Shown here: positions 34,127 through 47,171 of the stretch, one piece after another
Position numbering within the stretch: position 1 is the first letter of the stretch
How the letters are laid out: each line of letters begins with the position of its first letter
From: Gentiana macrophylla
Taxonomy: Eukaryota; Streptophyta; Magnoliopsida; Gentianales; Gentianaceae
Direction of reading: 5' to 3'
Assembly: GCA_026214975.1 (NCBI GenBank)
Contig: CM047805.1
Location: forward strand, 7,464,463 to 7,528,462
Length of the DNA stretch: 64,000 nt
The notes under the pieces: model-generated
Told to the model about the DNA's origin: nothing
The model's database searches: none
What the model saw: only the letters and a program-made list of their open reading frames with translations
Made by a program: the position numbers and the translations under genes

Positions 34127-36201
34127 TGTAACGCCCCATTCCCGGACACCGAGTCCTTATCCGGAAAGAGCGCTCGGCACATATATTATCGAATAAAACT
34201 CAATAATACATGCAAGCCTTACGTCATACATCAGAAACCAAACGACGCGGAAGATAAAACAACTCAACGACTCGGGAAAAACAAACGATCGAAACATACG
34301 GTAATCAATGCTGTGAAGAAAACTAAATCCAATAAAAGATCTAAACATCCAGAATTCAATCCAAAAGATCTCAAAGATAATTAAACCAAAAGAAAGAACA
34401 ACATTGTTCAAAATCGAAACAAACTGTTTATGAAAAGAAAACATCTAAACGATCTAAGTCTTCAAACTCCCACTCAAACGTCCTCGTCATCAAAGAACTC
34501 ATCAGCGGTAACCACCTGTTCATCTTCTTTGGGGAAAGGAAAAGACAAAGATAACGTAACGGGGTAAGTACAAAAGTACTTAGCAACGTGTAGAAGATCG
34601 TATAACTATGCCCTCATAAAGAAATAAAAGCAATACCGTCTTTTATTAATTCATTTTCCGTTATTAACCCTAACTATCTATCATATTATGTTCATTGCAT
34701 AACATGAGGTTCCAAGGGTATCTATCTTAGCTCAAGTTTGTTACATCATGAAAAACAAGGGCACTACGCCTAGTAATAGGATGTACTAGACAATCGGGTG
34801 CAACCTACTTAGAGACTCGCTCTAGTAGCCCCGGGAATATCTCGAGTCCCGATAGTGTGATGACCGCGAGTGCACCAAACGCTTTTGTCCGCCAATCGAT
34901 TGACCGGCGCGGGTACGATCTACTTTTTGTCCGGTCGAGGACACATCGCGATATTGTACTATGCCTTACCAAGCATTGCATGATGTTTAAGATTTTAATC
35001 TAGCACATACGCTTGATTAGATGTTTAACTAGCCACCTAAGTGTTTTCGGGTAAGCTCCTCACACTTCCTACTCTCATACTTAGACCACTAGACACGGAC
35101 AAGGCCTAGCAATTATACGCACATCGATAAACTCTAGTCTATCAAGCACAAGGCAAACCGAAGCTTCCAAGTGGTCCCACACTTCATCTTTTAGGGAATC
35201 CATGTGGTGCCGGAACTAAACGCACTGGAAGCTAGTTCGAGCTTTGTCACGTAAGGTTAAGCAAAGAAAATCATGTTATAAAGCCCGAGAAGCAAGTCGG
35301 CATCACAAGACAATAGAAAACTAGAGACACAGACCAAACGCCCGTCAAAAAGGTTGGACGCCCGTCCCCGCAGGCCGAACGCCCGCCCACCTCAAACCAT
35401 CACATCTCGTATCAAAATTGACCCTCAACGCCCGCCCCAAGTATCAAACGCCCGCTCAAGCTGTTAGAGGAACCGGACGCCCGCCCGTAAGAAATGCGGA
35501 CGCCCGCCCACTGGGTTTTAACTCGTAAAATCTGCAACCTGCTTGCTCGCGATCTCCAACCATATGCATCCCAAAACCCCACATAAACACAAAGTTATAA
35601 AACGCAGAAAACCATACACATTGCCCTACGACCTACAAGAACTTAATCATACGATGAGAAGCCACGTTACCTTGATTTTGCGAGCTACAACGATCCACGC
35701 AACCAAATCTTTGAAAAAGTTAAACCTTTAACCTCAAACCTAAAACGATCAAACCCAAAATCGGTCACTACGAAGCTTAGACCCAGAAAACGCTGTTAAA
35801 CCATGAAGAACGATCCTAAATTAAACGATGAAGAAACTTACGTTAACGGTTCTAGGGATGGTTGATATCCAAACGATCCTCTTGTCGCGGTGATTCTTTT
35901 TCCCTTGAGATGTCTGTCCAAAAGGTCAACGGATTAAGCCTGGGGATTGAAAGTTCTTCCTCTCTTTTTTAAAAACTCATGGCCTCCTCAAAAAAAAAAG
36001 AAGCGCCCCCTTTTTTTTTTTTTTGACAAAAGTGATTAGGTTAATTAGGACTTGTTTCCTTTTTATAAATCCCAATTTCCTAATTACTTAAAATTCCTTA
36101 ATTATCTCTTTTTCTTTTATAAAACCTTTAAAACAAAAGAACATAATATTCCGATTTATCAAAGACCGAAATGCCCTTTATCCAAAAATCGGGATATTAC
36201 A
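34127..36201 (-). repeat. 3' LTR of the minus-strand Tekay element
   Basis: Plus strand starts TGTAACGCCCC and ends GGGATATTACA. Contains inverse GGACGGGCGTCC-type motifs at about 35337-35515. Apparent frames inside are not genes. Confidence 0.92.
35337..35515 (-). repeat. GGACGGGCGTCC-type motif cluster, 3' LTR
   Basis: About eight copies, seen on the plus strand as AACGCCCGTC, GGACGCCCGTCC and GGACGCCCGCCC, within 180 bases. The matching cluster in the other LTR lies at 42424-42597. Confidence 0.85.
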
Positions 36202-36221
36202 TTCCTCCCCCCCTTAAGAGG
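36202..36221 (-). other. polypurine tract of the minus-strand Tekay element
   Basis: Minus strand reads CTCTTAAGGGGGGGAGGAA directly against the LTR start TGTAATATCCC. Confidence 0.8.
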
Positions 36222-36237
36222 AGTTTCGTCCTCGAAA

Positions 36238-37251
36238 CTAGTACATACCTGGAAGATGGGGGAACTCTGGGAACTCGTCCAACATATCCGCTTCCACTTC
36301 CCAAGTGGCTTCCGTCGGTGCATGGTTGCTCCATTGCACTAACACTAACGGAATCATTCGCCTCTTGATCATCCTTTCCTTTCTATCCAGAATCTTGATC
36401 GGCTTTTCCACGTATGATAGGTTGTCTTGTAACACTTCCGGATCAATCTCAGATTCCACATCCACTTTTGATAAACACTTTTTAAGCATTGATACGTGGA
36501 AGACATTGTGGACTCTAGACATCGATTCTGGCAACCGTAGTCTATAAGCCAACTTCCCAACTCTTTCGATGATATCAAAAGGTCCTACGTATCTTGGACT
36601 TAGCTTTCCTTTCTGACCAAACCTCTTGACACCCTTCATGGGAGACGCTCGAAGGTAAACTCTATCTCCAACTTCGAACTCTAGCGGTCTCCTTCTAACA
36701 TCGGCCCAACTCTTTTGGCGATCTTGTGCGGCTTTCAGGTTCTTCCTTATCAACTCGATCTTCTCCTTGGCTTGCTGAACCATCTCCGGCCCGGTGATGT
36801 GTTTCTCTCCCACTTCATCCCAATAAAGTGGAGTCCTACACTTCCTACCATACAAGGCCTCAAAAGGTGGCATTCCCAAACTTGCGTGGTAATCGTTATT
36901 GTAAGCAAACTCCGCTAAGTTGAGGTAATCTATCCATGAACCTCCGGCATCCAAAACACAAGCTCTAAGCATATCCTCAAGAGTCTCGAATCGCTTCTCT
37001 CGGATTGCCCATCCGTCTCGAGGATGAAACGCTGTACTCAAATCAGTCCTCGTTCCAAAAGCTTTCTGCAGACCTTTCCAAAAGCGACTGATGAATCTAC
37101 TATCCCTGTCGGATACAATAGATAAAGGCACACCATGAAGCTTCACTATATTGTCGATGTACATAGTGGCGAACTTCTTTATAGGCATGTCTACCTTACA
37201 CGGCAAGAAATGGGCTGATTTGGTAAGTCTATCCACAATCACCCAAATCAT
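36238..37251 (-). pseudogene. Tekay integrase core, C-terminal and chromodomain
   Basis: An open frame of 337 codons. Core: MIWVIVDRLTKSAHFLPCK (first catalytic Asp), IVSDRDSRFISRFWKGLQ (second Asp), then AFHPRDGWAIREKRFETLED, where the usual QTDGQSER-type stretch with the catalytic Glu is altered by compensating indels. The GPY/F-type region follows (FGQKGKLSPRYVGPFDIIER) and a chromodomain-like end (LVLVQWSNHAPTEATWEVEA). This frame is largely intact. The zinc-binding N-terminal part lies upstream at 37359-37580, separated by a frameshift. Confidence 0.9.
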
Positions 37252-37358
37252 GTCATGACCGCTTCTTCGTCTTAGGCAAACCGGTGATGAAATCCATCGT
37301 GATATTCTCCCATTTCCATTCCGGTATCTCCAAAGGTTTCAGCAAACCTCCTGGCCTC

Positions 37359-38200
37359 TTATGTTTCGCTTTCACCCTCGACATGTATCGATCTCGCCAC
37401 GAACTCTGCGATCCCTAACTTCATACCAGGCCACAAAGATCTTTCCTTGAGATCTCTATACATCTTAGTGGCTCCGGGATGAACCGCAAAAGCAATCTTG
37501 TGAGCCTCATCCATAACCTTCTCTCTTAGACCATCCACATCCCGGTACACACAAACGGTCTCCATACCAAAGATAACCACTCTTGTCCAACTCGATAACC
37601 CAATGTAGGTTTTTCTCGGGCCACACGCTTCAAATTAACCATCACTGGGTCCTTATCTTGTTTAAACCGTATTTCATCTAGCGAGATCCGACCTCGCCAT
37701 CAATGGCGCCATAAAACCGGTCTTCATCCTTCTTCGCTTCAACCACTTCAATCGCATTCTATCCAACTGATCCACAACTTCTTGTAAGGTGGTGATAGCA
37801 TTAACCGCTCTCCGGCTAAGTGCATCGCCACGACATTCGCCTTACCGGGTGGTATTGAATGTCCAAGTCGTAGTCTTTCACAAACTCTAACCATCTTCTT
37901 TGTCTCATGTTCGATTCTCCGAGTAAAGAAGAACTTAAGGCTCTTATGATCCGTGAAGATCCTTGTCTTGACACCATACAAATAGTGTCTCCAAAGCTTG
38001 AGCAAACACCACCGCCGCTAACTCCAAGTCGTGTGTGTGTAGGGTAATTCCTCTCATGCACCTTTAGTCGCCTAGATGCATAAGCAATCACCTTTCCGAT
38101 CGCATCAAACACAACCCAAACCTTGACCCGATGCATCCGTATAAACGTCATAATTATCAAAAACCTCCGGTAACGCCAACACAGGGGCTGTGGTCAACTT
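37359..38200 (-). pseudogene. Tekay RNase H and integrase zinc-binding region
   Basis: Frames at 37816-38160 and 37748-38005 show VIAYASRRLKVHERNYPTH and VKTRIFTDHKSLKFFFT, the RNase H blocks of chromoviruses. Frame 37359-37580 shows VMDEAHKIAFAVHPGATKMY, the integrase HHCC-region sequence. Several frameshifts separate them. Confidence 0.82.
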
Positions 38201-39030
38201 TTCTTTCAAAGTCCGAAAGGCTTCCTCACATTCATCAGTCCACTCATACTTGACGTTCTTCCGAGTAAGTCTCGTAAGAGTGTGTAGCTATCTTCGAGAA
38301 ATCCTTTACAAACTTCCGGTAATACCGCTGCACTCCAAGAAACTTCTTATCTCTCATTCATCGATGTCGGTCTCAGGCCACTTAGAGACAACTTCTATCT
38401 TTGTCGGATCCACTTTAATACCTTCTCCGAAACTATATGCCCAAGAAAACTGACTTGATCCAACCAAAACTCACACTTGGAAAACTTAGCATACAAACTT
38501 GTTCTCTTTTAAGTGCTGTAGAACTATCCTTAGATGTTCTTCATGCTCTTCCTCATCTTAGAGTATACCAAAATATCGTCTATGAAGACAATCACAAACT
38601 TGTCGAGATAAGGCATGAAAACTCTTTGCATTAGGTCCATGAACTTTGATGGAGCATTAGTGAGTCCAAACGGCATGACCAAAAACTCATAATGTCCATA
38701 CTCGTCATCAAGGTCATCTTAGGTATATCTCGACACCTTGATCTTCAATCGATGGTAACCGGACCTAAGATCAATCTTAGAGAACACTTTCTTACCTTGC
38801 AATCGGGTCGAACAGATCATCAATCCTTGGTAAAGGATACTTATTCTTGATTGTCGATTTATTCAACTCTCGTAGTCGATGCACAAACGCATACTCCCAT
38901 CTTTCTTCTTTACAAACAAAACCGGTGCTCCCCACGGTGATGTACTTGGTTGGATGATATTTTTCTCTAACATCTCCTTGTCGAGTCTTCAACTCTTTCA
39001 ACTCACTGGTGCCATCCTCAGTATGGTGCT
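38200..39030 (-). pseudogene. Tekay reverse transcriptase (broken)
   Basis: Minus-strand phrases include [20 protein letters not shown] at 38800-38870 and, in other frames, the [17 protein letters not shown] and [12 protein letters not shown] palm motifs around 38560-38690. Multiple indels break the frame. Confidence 0.78.
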
Positions 39031-39035
39031 TTAGC

Positions 39036-39446
39036 TCATCGTGAAGCTCCTGCGATCAACTCGATCTCAAACTCTATGGCCCTATCAGGCATATGTCCTG
39101 GCAAATCTTCCGGGAAAACTTCAGGAAAGTCCTTAACTACACGAGTCTCTCCTAACTCGGGTTTGAGCTTTTCCTTGTCTAATGCATAAACAACAAAACC
39201 TTGGCAACCCTGCCTCAAGGCTTTTAAGGCTTTAACTGCTGAGATGATCGGATGTTGTTTCTTGCTAAGCTTGTATACGGTACCCTGAAAGGTCTTAGCT
39301 GATTTTCCTGGAACTTTAAAGATTACTCTCTTGCCTTTGCAATCCAAATAGACATGGTTCTTAGACAACCAGTCCATACCTAGGATAACATCAAAGTCTG
39401 AGAAATCCAACACCGTCAGGGCATCTTTGGCACTTGTAAGTCCCAA
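39036..39446 (-). pseudogene. Tekay protease and protease-RT linker
   Basis: An open frame of 136 codons: LDFSDFDVILGMDWLSKNHV then KRVIFKVPGK and the linker TRVVKDFPEVFPEDLPGHMP. It parallels the protease of the plus-strand Tekay element at 17723-18049. Confidence 0.82.
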
Positions 39447-39740
39447 CTCTAATGTCGATCGAGGTGTGACTTGAGCACATCCGTGACTCGGCCCAAAGGG
39501 TGGATATACTCAAGGGTCTCTCCAACTCCTTAAGCGGTAGGTTTAACTTCTTGACTATGTTTGAAGAAACAAAAGTTCCTCAAGCTCGGTATCAAACAGA
39601 AATAAAGCGCTAGATTATCTATGATTATGGTACCTAAAAGTGAATCAATTTACGTATAAATATGTAATATCATATGCGCTTATATCATATTAAATATTTA
39701 TAAGAAACACAAACATTGAAAAAGTACTGTCACCACAAAG

Positions 39741-41170
39741 TCATCTAACTCCTCCTGGCTCCGTGACTCTTTGCAAAAACACGAATCGGTTCGCTACCTG
39801 TAGGACGACTTCCTGCTGGTTACTTCGCCCTCTGCTGATTGCCCTGTGATAGCTTCTTAGACACGCGCTCGAGTAGTGTCCCGCTTTCGCATGATGGAAA
39901 CAATTCAAGCTACCCGCCATGCAATCTCTCAGTATGTGCCTTGTTACACTTAGCACAAACCGGTGGCGCCCCACTTGTCGAACTCTTCATTGCTAAACCC
40001 CTGTCTTCTTTTACATTCTGTTGTGGCGCCTCTACTACCTCCTTGAAAATTTGAGAACGGCCTCTTGTCCCCAACTACAACCCAGCCGGCCTGTTGGCAA
40101 ACCTTTCCATTATCAATGCTCTATCCATGACGCTTGCCATACTCGTCGGTCTATCTCTAAGCATACCTTTTGCCACATCATGTGATAACCCTTCCATAAA
40201 CTTGTCTATCTTCTTTTCTTCACTCTTCATAATCTCGGGGTAGAACCTGCCCAGCTCGTGAAATTTCTGCGAGTACTGTGTCACTGTAGTATTTCTTCCC
40301 TGCTTTAAACTCGTAAACTCGTTGGCCTTTGCATTTTGTGCCGTTCTAGGGAAGTATTCTCGATAGAACAAATCCTTGAATACCGCCCACCTGTGATTCT
40401 AGGATTAGCTTGCTCATAAGACTCCATCCAACTCTCTCGCATTACCGCCAACAAAGATATCGCTAACCGAGCCCATTCAGATTACGGGGCCTCATGTTTC
40501 GCATGCCTTTTTTCAAAACGACGGCTTACAAGTCTGCTGCTTTGGCTCAACATTACCGAAAAACTACGGTACCTGTGCTTCTTCACCTTCTCATACCGGT
40601 CTATTGGTCTATCATAACCCCTAAGCTGCTGGTGGCTAAATCTGCCACCACGGTGGGGCATTTCGATAACTCGCTTTGGGTGGGGTGTAGCCAAAAGGCT
40701 GAAAGAACTTGATCTAGGTGGTGGTGGAGGTCGAATCTGTCATTTGAGGAGTGAAACTCAACGGTGTAGACGGAAACATGGATACTGTGGATAATCAAGA
40801 ACTCGACCGCGGTGGATTAGAAAGTCCCAACCCGGTCCAAGTGGTGGTCCTTGAGTCGATGTAAACCGGCACGCTGAGTGCTAAACCTTGAAGGACTCGC
40901 TTGTTCCACTCGACCTCTCAATGTAATTACTTGGTCCTTGATTTCCACCATGACTCGGGTTGTTCACTTGAGTGACCGGAGGAAACTGAGTAGCCTGGTC
41001 CACTCCTCCTCCTTCTCGGAACCACAACCTCAAGAAATCCCCTCTCTGCGTTTCTCGTGCAGGTATTATCTCGCCTCGGCGTTACACGAACTAAGCTAGC
41101 TCCTCCTCTAGTAAGCACCATCCTCAGAGCCAAGAAAGAGAGGGGTTACTAAAGCTCTAACCTTATCTTA
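39741..41170 (-). pseudogene. Tekay gag (broken)
   Basis: The capsid core is at 40075-40371 (MFYREYFPRTAQNAKANEF, then QKFHELGRFYPEI). The nucleocapsid motif at about 39880-39925 reads CFHHAKAGHYSSAC, where the second Cys of CX2CX4HX4C is His. The N-terminal basic region is near 40927-41133. Frameshifts separate the parts. Confidence 0.8.
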
Positions 41171-41209
41171 AAGAAAAATCAAGTCCTACACAAGCAAGGA
41201 AAACCTTTC

Positions 41210-41221
41210 TCTCGATACCAA
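41210..41221 (-). other. primer-binding site of the minus-strand Tekay element
   Basis: Minus strand reads TTGGTATCGAGAG, the Met-tRNA primer complement with a small rearrangement, next to the LTR end. Confidence 0.75.
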
Positions 41222-41224
41222 TCA

Positions 41225-43291
41225 TAACGCCCCATTCCGGACACCGAGTCCTTATCCGAAAGAGCGCCGGCACATATATTATCGAATAAAACTCAATAAT
41301 ACATGCAAGCCTTACGTCATACATCGAAACCAAACGACGCGGAAGATAAAACAACTCAACGACTCGGGAAAAACAAACGATCGAAACATACGGTAATCAA
41401 TTTGTGAAGAAAACTAAATCCAATAAAAGATCTAAACATCCGTAATTCAATCCAAAAGATCTCAAAGATAATTAAACCAAAAGAAAGAACAACATTGTTC
41501 AAAATCGAAACAATGCTTATGAAAAGAAAACATCTAAACGATCTAAGTCTTCAAACTCCCACTCAAACGCCCTCGCTCATCAAAGAACGCATCGCCGGTA
41601 ACCACTGTTCATCTTCTTTGGGAAAGGAAAAGACAAAGATAACGTAACGGGTAAGTACAAAAGTACTTAGCAGCAACGTAGTAAGATCGTATAACTATGC
41701 CCTCATAAAGAAATAAAAGCAATACCGTCTTTTATTAATTCATTTTCCGTTATTAACCCTAACTATCTATCATATTATGTTCATTGCATAACATGAGGTT
41801 CCAAGGGTATCTATCTTAGCTCAAGTTTGTTACATCATGAAAAACAAGGCACTACGCCTAGTAATAGGATGTACTAGGACAATCTGGTGCAACCTACTTA
41901 GAGACTCGCTTCTAGTAGCCCGGGAATATCTCGAGTCCCGATAGTGTGATGACCGGCAGAGTGCACCAAACGCTTTGTCTCGCCAATCGATTGACCGGCG
42001 TGGGTACAGTCTACTTTGTCTGGTCAGAGGACACATCGCGATATTGTACTATGCCTTACCAAGCATTGCATGATGTAAGATTTTAATCTAGCACATACGT
42101 TTGATTAGATGTTTAACTAGCCACCTAAGTGTTTCGTGTAAGCTCCTCACACTTCCTACTCTCATACTTAGACCACTAGACACGGACAAGGCCTAGCAAT
42201 TACACAGACATCGATAAACTCTAGTCTATCGAAGCACAAGGCAAATCCGAAGCTTCCAGTGGTCCCACACTTCATCTTTTTAGGGAATCCATGTGGTGCC
42301 GGAACTAAACGCACTAGAAGCTAGTTCAGAGCTTTGTCACGTAAGGTTAAGCAAGAAAATCATGTTATAAAGCCTGAGAAGCAAGCTGACATCACAAGAC
42401 AATAGAAAACTAGAGACACAGACCAAACGCCCGTCCAAAAGGATTGGACGCCCGTCCCAGAGGCTGAACGCCCGTCCACCCTCAAACCATCACATCCTGT
42501 ATCAAAATTGACCCTCTGAACGCCCGTCCCAAGTATCAAACGCCCGTTCAAGCTGCAGGAAGGACGCCCGCCCGCCGAAGTCTGGACGCCCGTCCACTGG
42601 GTTTTAACCCAGAAAATCTGCAACCTGTTTGCTGCGATCTCCAACCATATGCATCCCAAAACCCCACATAAACAGGTTATAAAACGCAGGAAAACCATAC
42701 ACATTGCCCTACGACCCTACAAGAACTTAATCATACGATGAGAAGCCACGTTACCTTGATTTTGCGAGCTACAACGATCCACGCAACCAAATCTTTGAAA
42801 AAAGTTAAACCTTTAACCTCAAACCTAAAACGATCAAACCCAAAACTGGTCACTACGAAGCTTAGACCCAGAAAACGCTGTTAAACCATGAAGAACGATC
42901 CTAAATTAAAACGATGAAGAAACTTACGTTAACGGTTCTAGGGATGGTTGATATCCAAACGATCCTCTTGTCGCGGTGATTCTTTTTCCCTTGAGATGTC
43001 TGTCCAAAAGTCAACGGATTAAGCCTGGGGATTGAAAGTTCTTCCTCTCTCTTTTTTTTTTTAAACCTGCGGCCTCCCTCAAAAAAAAGATGCGCCCCCT
43101 TCTTTTTTTTTTTGACAAAAGTGATTAGGTTAATTAGGACTTGTTTCCTTTTTATAAATCCCAATTTTCCTAATTACTTAAAATTCCTTAATTATCTCTT
43201 TTTCTTTTATAAAACCTTTAAAACAAAAGAACATAATATTCCGATTTATCAAAGACCGAAATGCCCTTTATCCAAAAATCGGGATATTACA
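41225..43291 (-). repeat. 5' LTR of the minus-strand Tekay element
   Basis: Same sequence as 34127-36201 with scattered one- to three-base indels and few substitutions. Contains the palindrome cluster at 42424-42597. Confidence 0.92.
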
Positions 43292-43335
43292 ACAGAGTTT
43301 TAGGGGCGAGGCAATAAACCTTTTGAATTGGTAAA

Positions 43336-43931
43336 TGACGATGACAAATTATGTCACCTTAATGGTTTGAGCCCTAATTTAATTTAGTGATGAACACACA
43401 AGAACCCTAATGCCAAAAAGAGGAATGAGGTGGTGGATTTTTAGGTTTATGGTGAGTCCAAGATCAGATCTTGGATTGCCTACGATATCTGTTATCTTCC
43501 GGGAATCAAGCCTTACGTAGTTCTGGAATGGGGTATTTATAGTGATCATACTTGCCTAAACCCTAAGGTTAAGTCGGCTTGTATTATTGTCACCTTTACC
43601 CTTAAATGGGCTCTTGACCTTGCCCAAGCTATCGCGTGGGTGGGCTCAGACGGTGGTGTGGACCACTATACTCGAGTCGATACTTCCGACCTGCGGTGAT
43701 CGACTCTAGACTCGATACCCCACACCTAATCGCTAAGCGGTGTGGACTCTATCCTTATGGACTTGTCATCTCACACCGCTCGGTCGTCGACGATCGATAG
43801 TCGTAGCCTGGCTTTTATATGATGGCCTTGGCCTCGAGCCTGGGCATCGACATGGATATACTGGGGTTATTTTATAATATGATGACCAACCGATAGACGA
43901 CACGTGGAGGGAGTGAAACCCTGCATCGTCA
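43336..43931 (-). mobile_element. solo gypsy-type LTR (596 bp)
   Basis: Flanked by a perfect target duplication GTAAA (43331-43335, 43932-43936). Ends are perfect 8-base inverted repeats, TGACGATG and CATCGTCA. A TATA-like box on the minus strand (TATAAATACCCC) lies at about 43532-43543. No internal region is present, so LTR-LTR recombination is likely. Its right end resembles the fragment at 820-970, and its layout resembles the Tat LTR at 1807-2533. Confidence 0.85.
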
Positions 43932-43936
43932 GTAAA

Positions 43937-44355
43937 CGATCCGATCCAATTTGAGCCAAGTAATTACTTATTGAGTCAAACAACTCCTACTTATAACACT
44001 GATGCACGAACTTGGCTGGAGTTCATTTGAGCAAGGAAAAATTGCTCGAGTTCGACTCGATTATGCTTAAATTTTTTTCACGTTGTAACTCAAACTCAAG
44101 CCCGAACAACTCGAAAAAAATGTTGAGTTTTTAGGTGTTCGAATTCAGGTAGTTAAAAAAATGTACTACGTATTTAAAATATTATAATAATTCTCGATAA
44201 AACTCGTGAACATTACGAGTCAAGTTTTAAAATGCTCATGTTTAACTTGTTGACCTTGATTAACCTCCTCGAATTTGAATTAATCATATATGAATGATCA
44301 ATACACGAGCCAAACGTCGAGCTGCTCGTGAAGGACTCAATTACACCCCTAGGAT
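43937..44355. repeat. GAGCCGAGCT-type repeat copy
   Basis: Rich in CTCGAGTTCGACTCGAT, CTCGTGAACAT and GAGCTGCTCGTGAAGG phrases, ending TTACACCCCTAGG. Right end complete, left end fused to the solo LTR target site. Confidence 0.65.
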
Positions 44356-45422
44356 TGGGATCAACCTTTTTTAGTTGAAACAAAATAATAAAAAAAAATA
44401 ATCAGAGGTGGTGGGACTACAGCCTTGTGCATAGAAAATTATAACTTAGCTGTCAAGATCGCATCTACCCGACTACCCTACATGACGGGTTTTTTTTTTT
44501 TTTTTTTTTTTTTTGGGAGCATTAGAGAGATTGACCGACATAAAAAAAATTGCTTTTTTTTTTTTTTTTTTTGGGTGAGGGTAAATTGCACCTTTAATAA
44601 TGGGGCTACCACCTGTCGTGTAAATACTACATCAGATAACAACTATGGTAGAATATATTAAGGTGGGTTCTATTGGCATTCGGTTGTTATTTCCGACATC
44701 ATAATTTCATAAATTTTAACATGTAAATGTGGTGTCGAAGTAAAAAAACTGGATGCCACAATAATGACAAAAAAGACAGTTGTTTTTATATTATATGCAA
44801 CCCATTGGTACACATGTCACTGTTTTTGTTTTTATAAATAATTTATTTACACCAAATTTATGACTATTAAATAAATTAAGTCGGCTGTCCCTTTAATATT
44901 AAGCTGTGAAAAAAACAAACAACCACGTTTAGGACACGAAAGGTGACTAGCTCAACACATGTTTGATAGTGCCAATGTCTCACGTTAAGTAATAAGGACA
45001 AAGTTATCACATTAAAAAAATAAAAAATAAAAGATTGAGACCAAATCCAAATTAAAATTTAGAGAGTATATAAATCGATGATTATGTCTTATTGGTCTAA
45101 GTTAACAAAAAAACCGTTTATACATAATTTTTTTGCTGAGAGTGGTAGGTGTATCAATAGCGGACCGAGATTTTTTTTTAGTGGAGCAAATTCGAAGGTC
45201 TAGTCGGGTATTAGTAGTGCTTATACATTTTTTTTTACAACAAAATTAAATCGTTATAATACTCTGGATCTCTGTGGGAGCACTGCTCCCCACCCTAATC
45301 GCTGTCGGTCCTCCTCTGAGGTATATAGTACCGATCTCTCATACCCCAATTCCAAAACAGCATTGTCACTGCAACTCTCATACTCTTTTATTACTAAGTT
45401 ATGCACAAGGCTGATGAAAAAG

Positions 45423-45488
<66 letters not shown>

Positions 45489-45999
45489 AATATCACACGT
45501 TAAGTAAATCCTAAAATATGAAATTTATTTAGTGTTTTTACAAGGTTTAAGAAGAAAGAAGATAGATGCACATAAAGTGTGCATAGAAAAATACATAGAA
45601 AATTATAGAAACACCAAAAAAAGTAAAAAAATCACTCCATGTTGCCTGTTGGATCACTTTTTTGTGCCCATTTTCTATGCTAAAATAATTTTTGGTTCAA
45701 GAAAATTGTTAAGTGTCATTAATATAATGATAAAAGTCTAAAATACTTTCCGATTGTCATTATTATTAATCAATAGTTGTACAATAATAAAAACAGATCA
45801 ATAAATAATAAATTAGAAGTAAAAGAACAAAAATATATTAAATAGTTATATTCTAAACCACTTTATTTATGGAAATAAAAAACCAAAAAGTTGAATGAAT
45901 TTATATTTTATAATAATGAAAGGAGTGTTTCGTACGTGGTATGAAGAGGTTCAGGTGTTAAGGATGTCATAAATACATAGAATCGATTTCTTATGACAC
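44356..45999. other. intergenic with poly-T and (AT)n tracts
   Basis: Poly-T runs at 44491-44515 and 44553-44572; (TA)n of about 60 bases at 45426-45486. No gene seen; frames such as 45254-45496 owe their length to the microsatellite. Confidence 0.75.
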
Positions 46000-46358
46000 G
46001 GTGATGCCCAAACTCAGCTCGAGTTTGTTCAAGCAAGGATAATATTGGCCAAGATCTGCTCAATTAAGTTATAATTAGGCCAGATTTTAGCTCGCGTATG
46101 CTCGGAAAAATTCTGAGCACTTTCAAGCTCGAAAATAATGTCAAGCTTTAAGTTGCTCGAGTTCAGCTCGTTAGAATATATATTTGATAAAGCTTGTGAA
46201 CATATTGAGCCTAACTTTCTAACTTTAAAGTACTCAAGTTCGGCTCATTAACATTGATGTATTGCTTGAATTCGTTTAACTCATATATAAACGAGCATTT
46301 CACAAACCGAGTATCAACCTAACTTGTAAACCGCTCAGATCATTTACACCCCTAAACA
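46000..46358. repeat. GAGCCGAGCT-type repeat copy
   Basis: Contains CTCAGCTCGAGTTTG, GAGTTCAGCTCGTTAG and ends ATTTACACCCCTAAAC, as other members of this family in the window. Confidence 0.65.
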
Positions 46359-47171
46359 AAACCAAATCAATGAGTGAACCAACATTATACACTAAAAAAA
46401 CCTGAGAAAATGTCAAATTCAATCTATTAAATTCATACTCTAAAAAACAAGGATTAGCCCCCAATCCAACAAATCCATGGCATGCACAACTTGTCAACCA
46501 AACATCATTTTATAAAGAAATCCACAATTCACTATTACATACACATACTATACAATAATATACAATATATTTTAAAACATCCAAAATAGTAACCCCCACC
46601 CCACCCCCCACCCCCACCCCTCTTCAAGGTTCTAATGTGGCTATGCCATTGGCTTTTTTCTGGGCTGAACAATCCCAGGCGCCAGACCAAACCTATCTTC
46701 GAGACACCACAACAAGAAATTTAACCTCTAAAAACTCGATTCTAAGTTCAAGATTCGACCTCCAAAAAGACAACCTAAGACCCCCCGTGTGGTGCCACCA
46801 AAGGCGCCTATATATTATCCATCAAACAACTTTTGAAATATTAAAACCATTTTGCATGAATGATAGTCAAACGATAATTAAGCCTTTATAAACTAAAATT
46901 CATAAGCACTTGTTAAAGGTGCCACACCAGATCTACTGTGACGCCAAATTCAACTTTAAAGATGTCGAAAAATGGACTTATTTCGACCTCTACAAAGTCG
47001 AATGTTGAGCATACATTCGATTTTCCAGAAGTTGAACCTCACTGTGGTGCCCCCCCTAAAGTAGATTCTGTCGAATTTATAGAATTCCTTCACTTTTTTT
47101 TTTAATCTGTGTAAACATCTAAAACGACTATTATTTAAAGACGAAGGTAGTAAACAAGTACCGAATACCGA
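46359..47171. other. intergenic, 3' flank of the CRM gene
   Basis: Contains a C-rich (CCCCA)n tract at 46592-46622. No gene seen. The 3' untranslated region of the CRM-domain gene lies at its right end. Confidence 0.6.

Larger units (their letters stand above)
34127..43291 (-). mobile_element. full-length Tekay-lineage Ty3/gypsy chromovirus (9,165 bp)
   Basis: A perfect 5-bp target duplication ACAGA (34122-34126, 43292-43296) flanks the element. Termini are TGTAAC...ATTACA. Two LTRs of 2,075 and about 2,067 bp are nearly identical apart from small indels. Internal order from right to left: primer site, gag, protease, RT, RNase H, integrase with chromodomain-like tail, polypurine tract. All domains are present but indels and stops interrupt the frame, so it is complete in structure yet probably not autonomous as written. 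Confidence 0.95.

Noticed and set aside
34157..36368. Frames inside the Tekay LTRs (also 41163-43303)
   Set aside because: They are not shared intact between the two LTRs and have no homology; LTRs of this lineage are non-coding.
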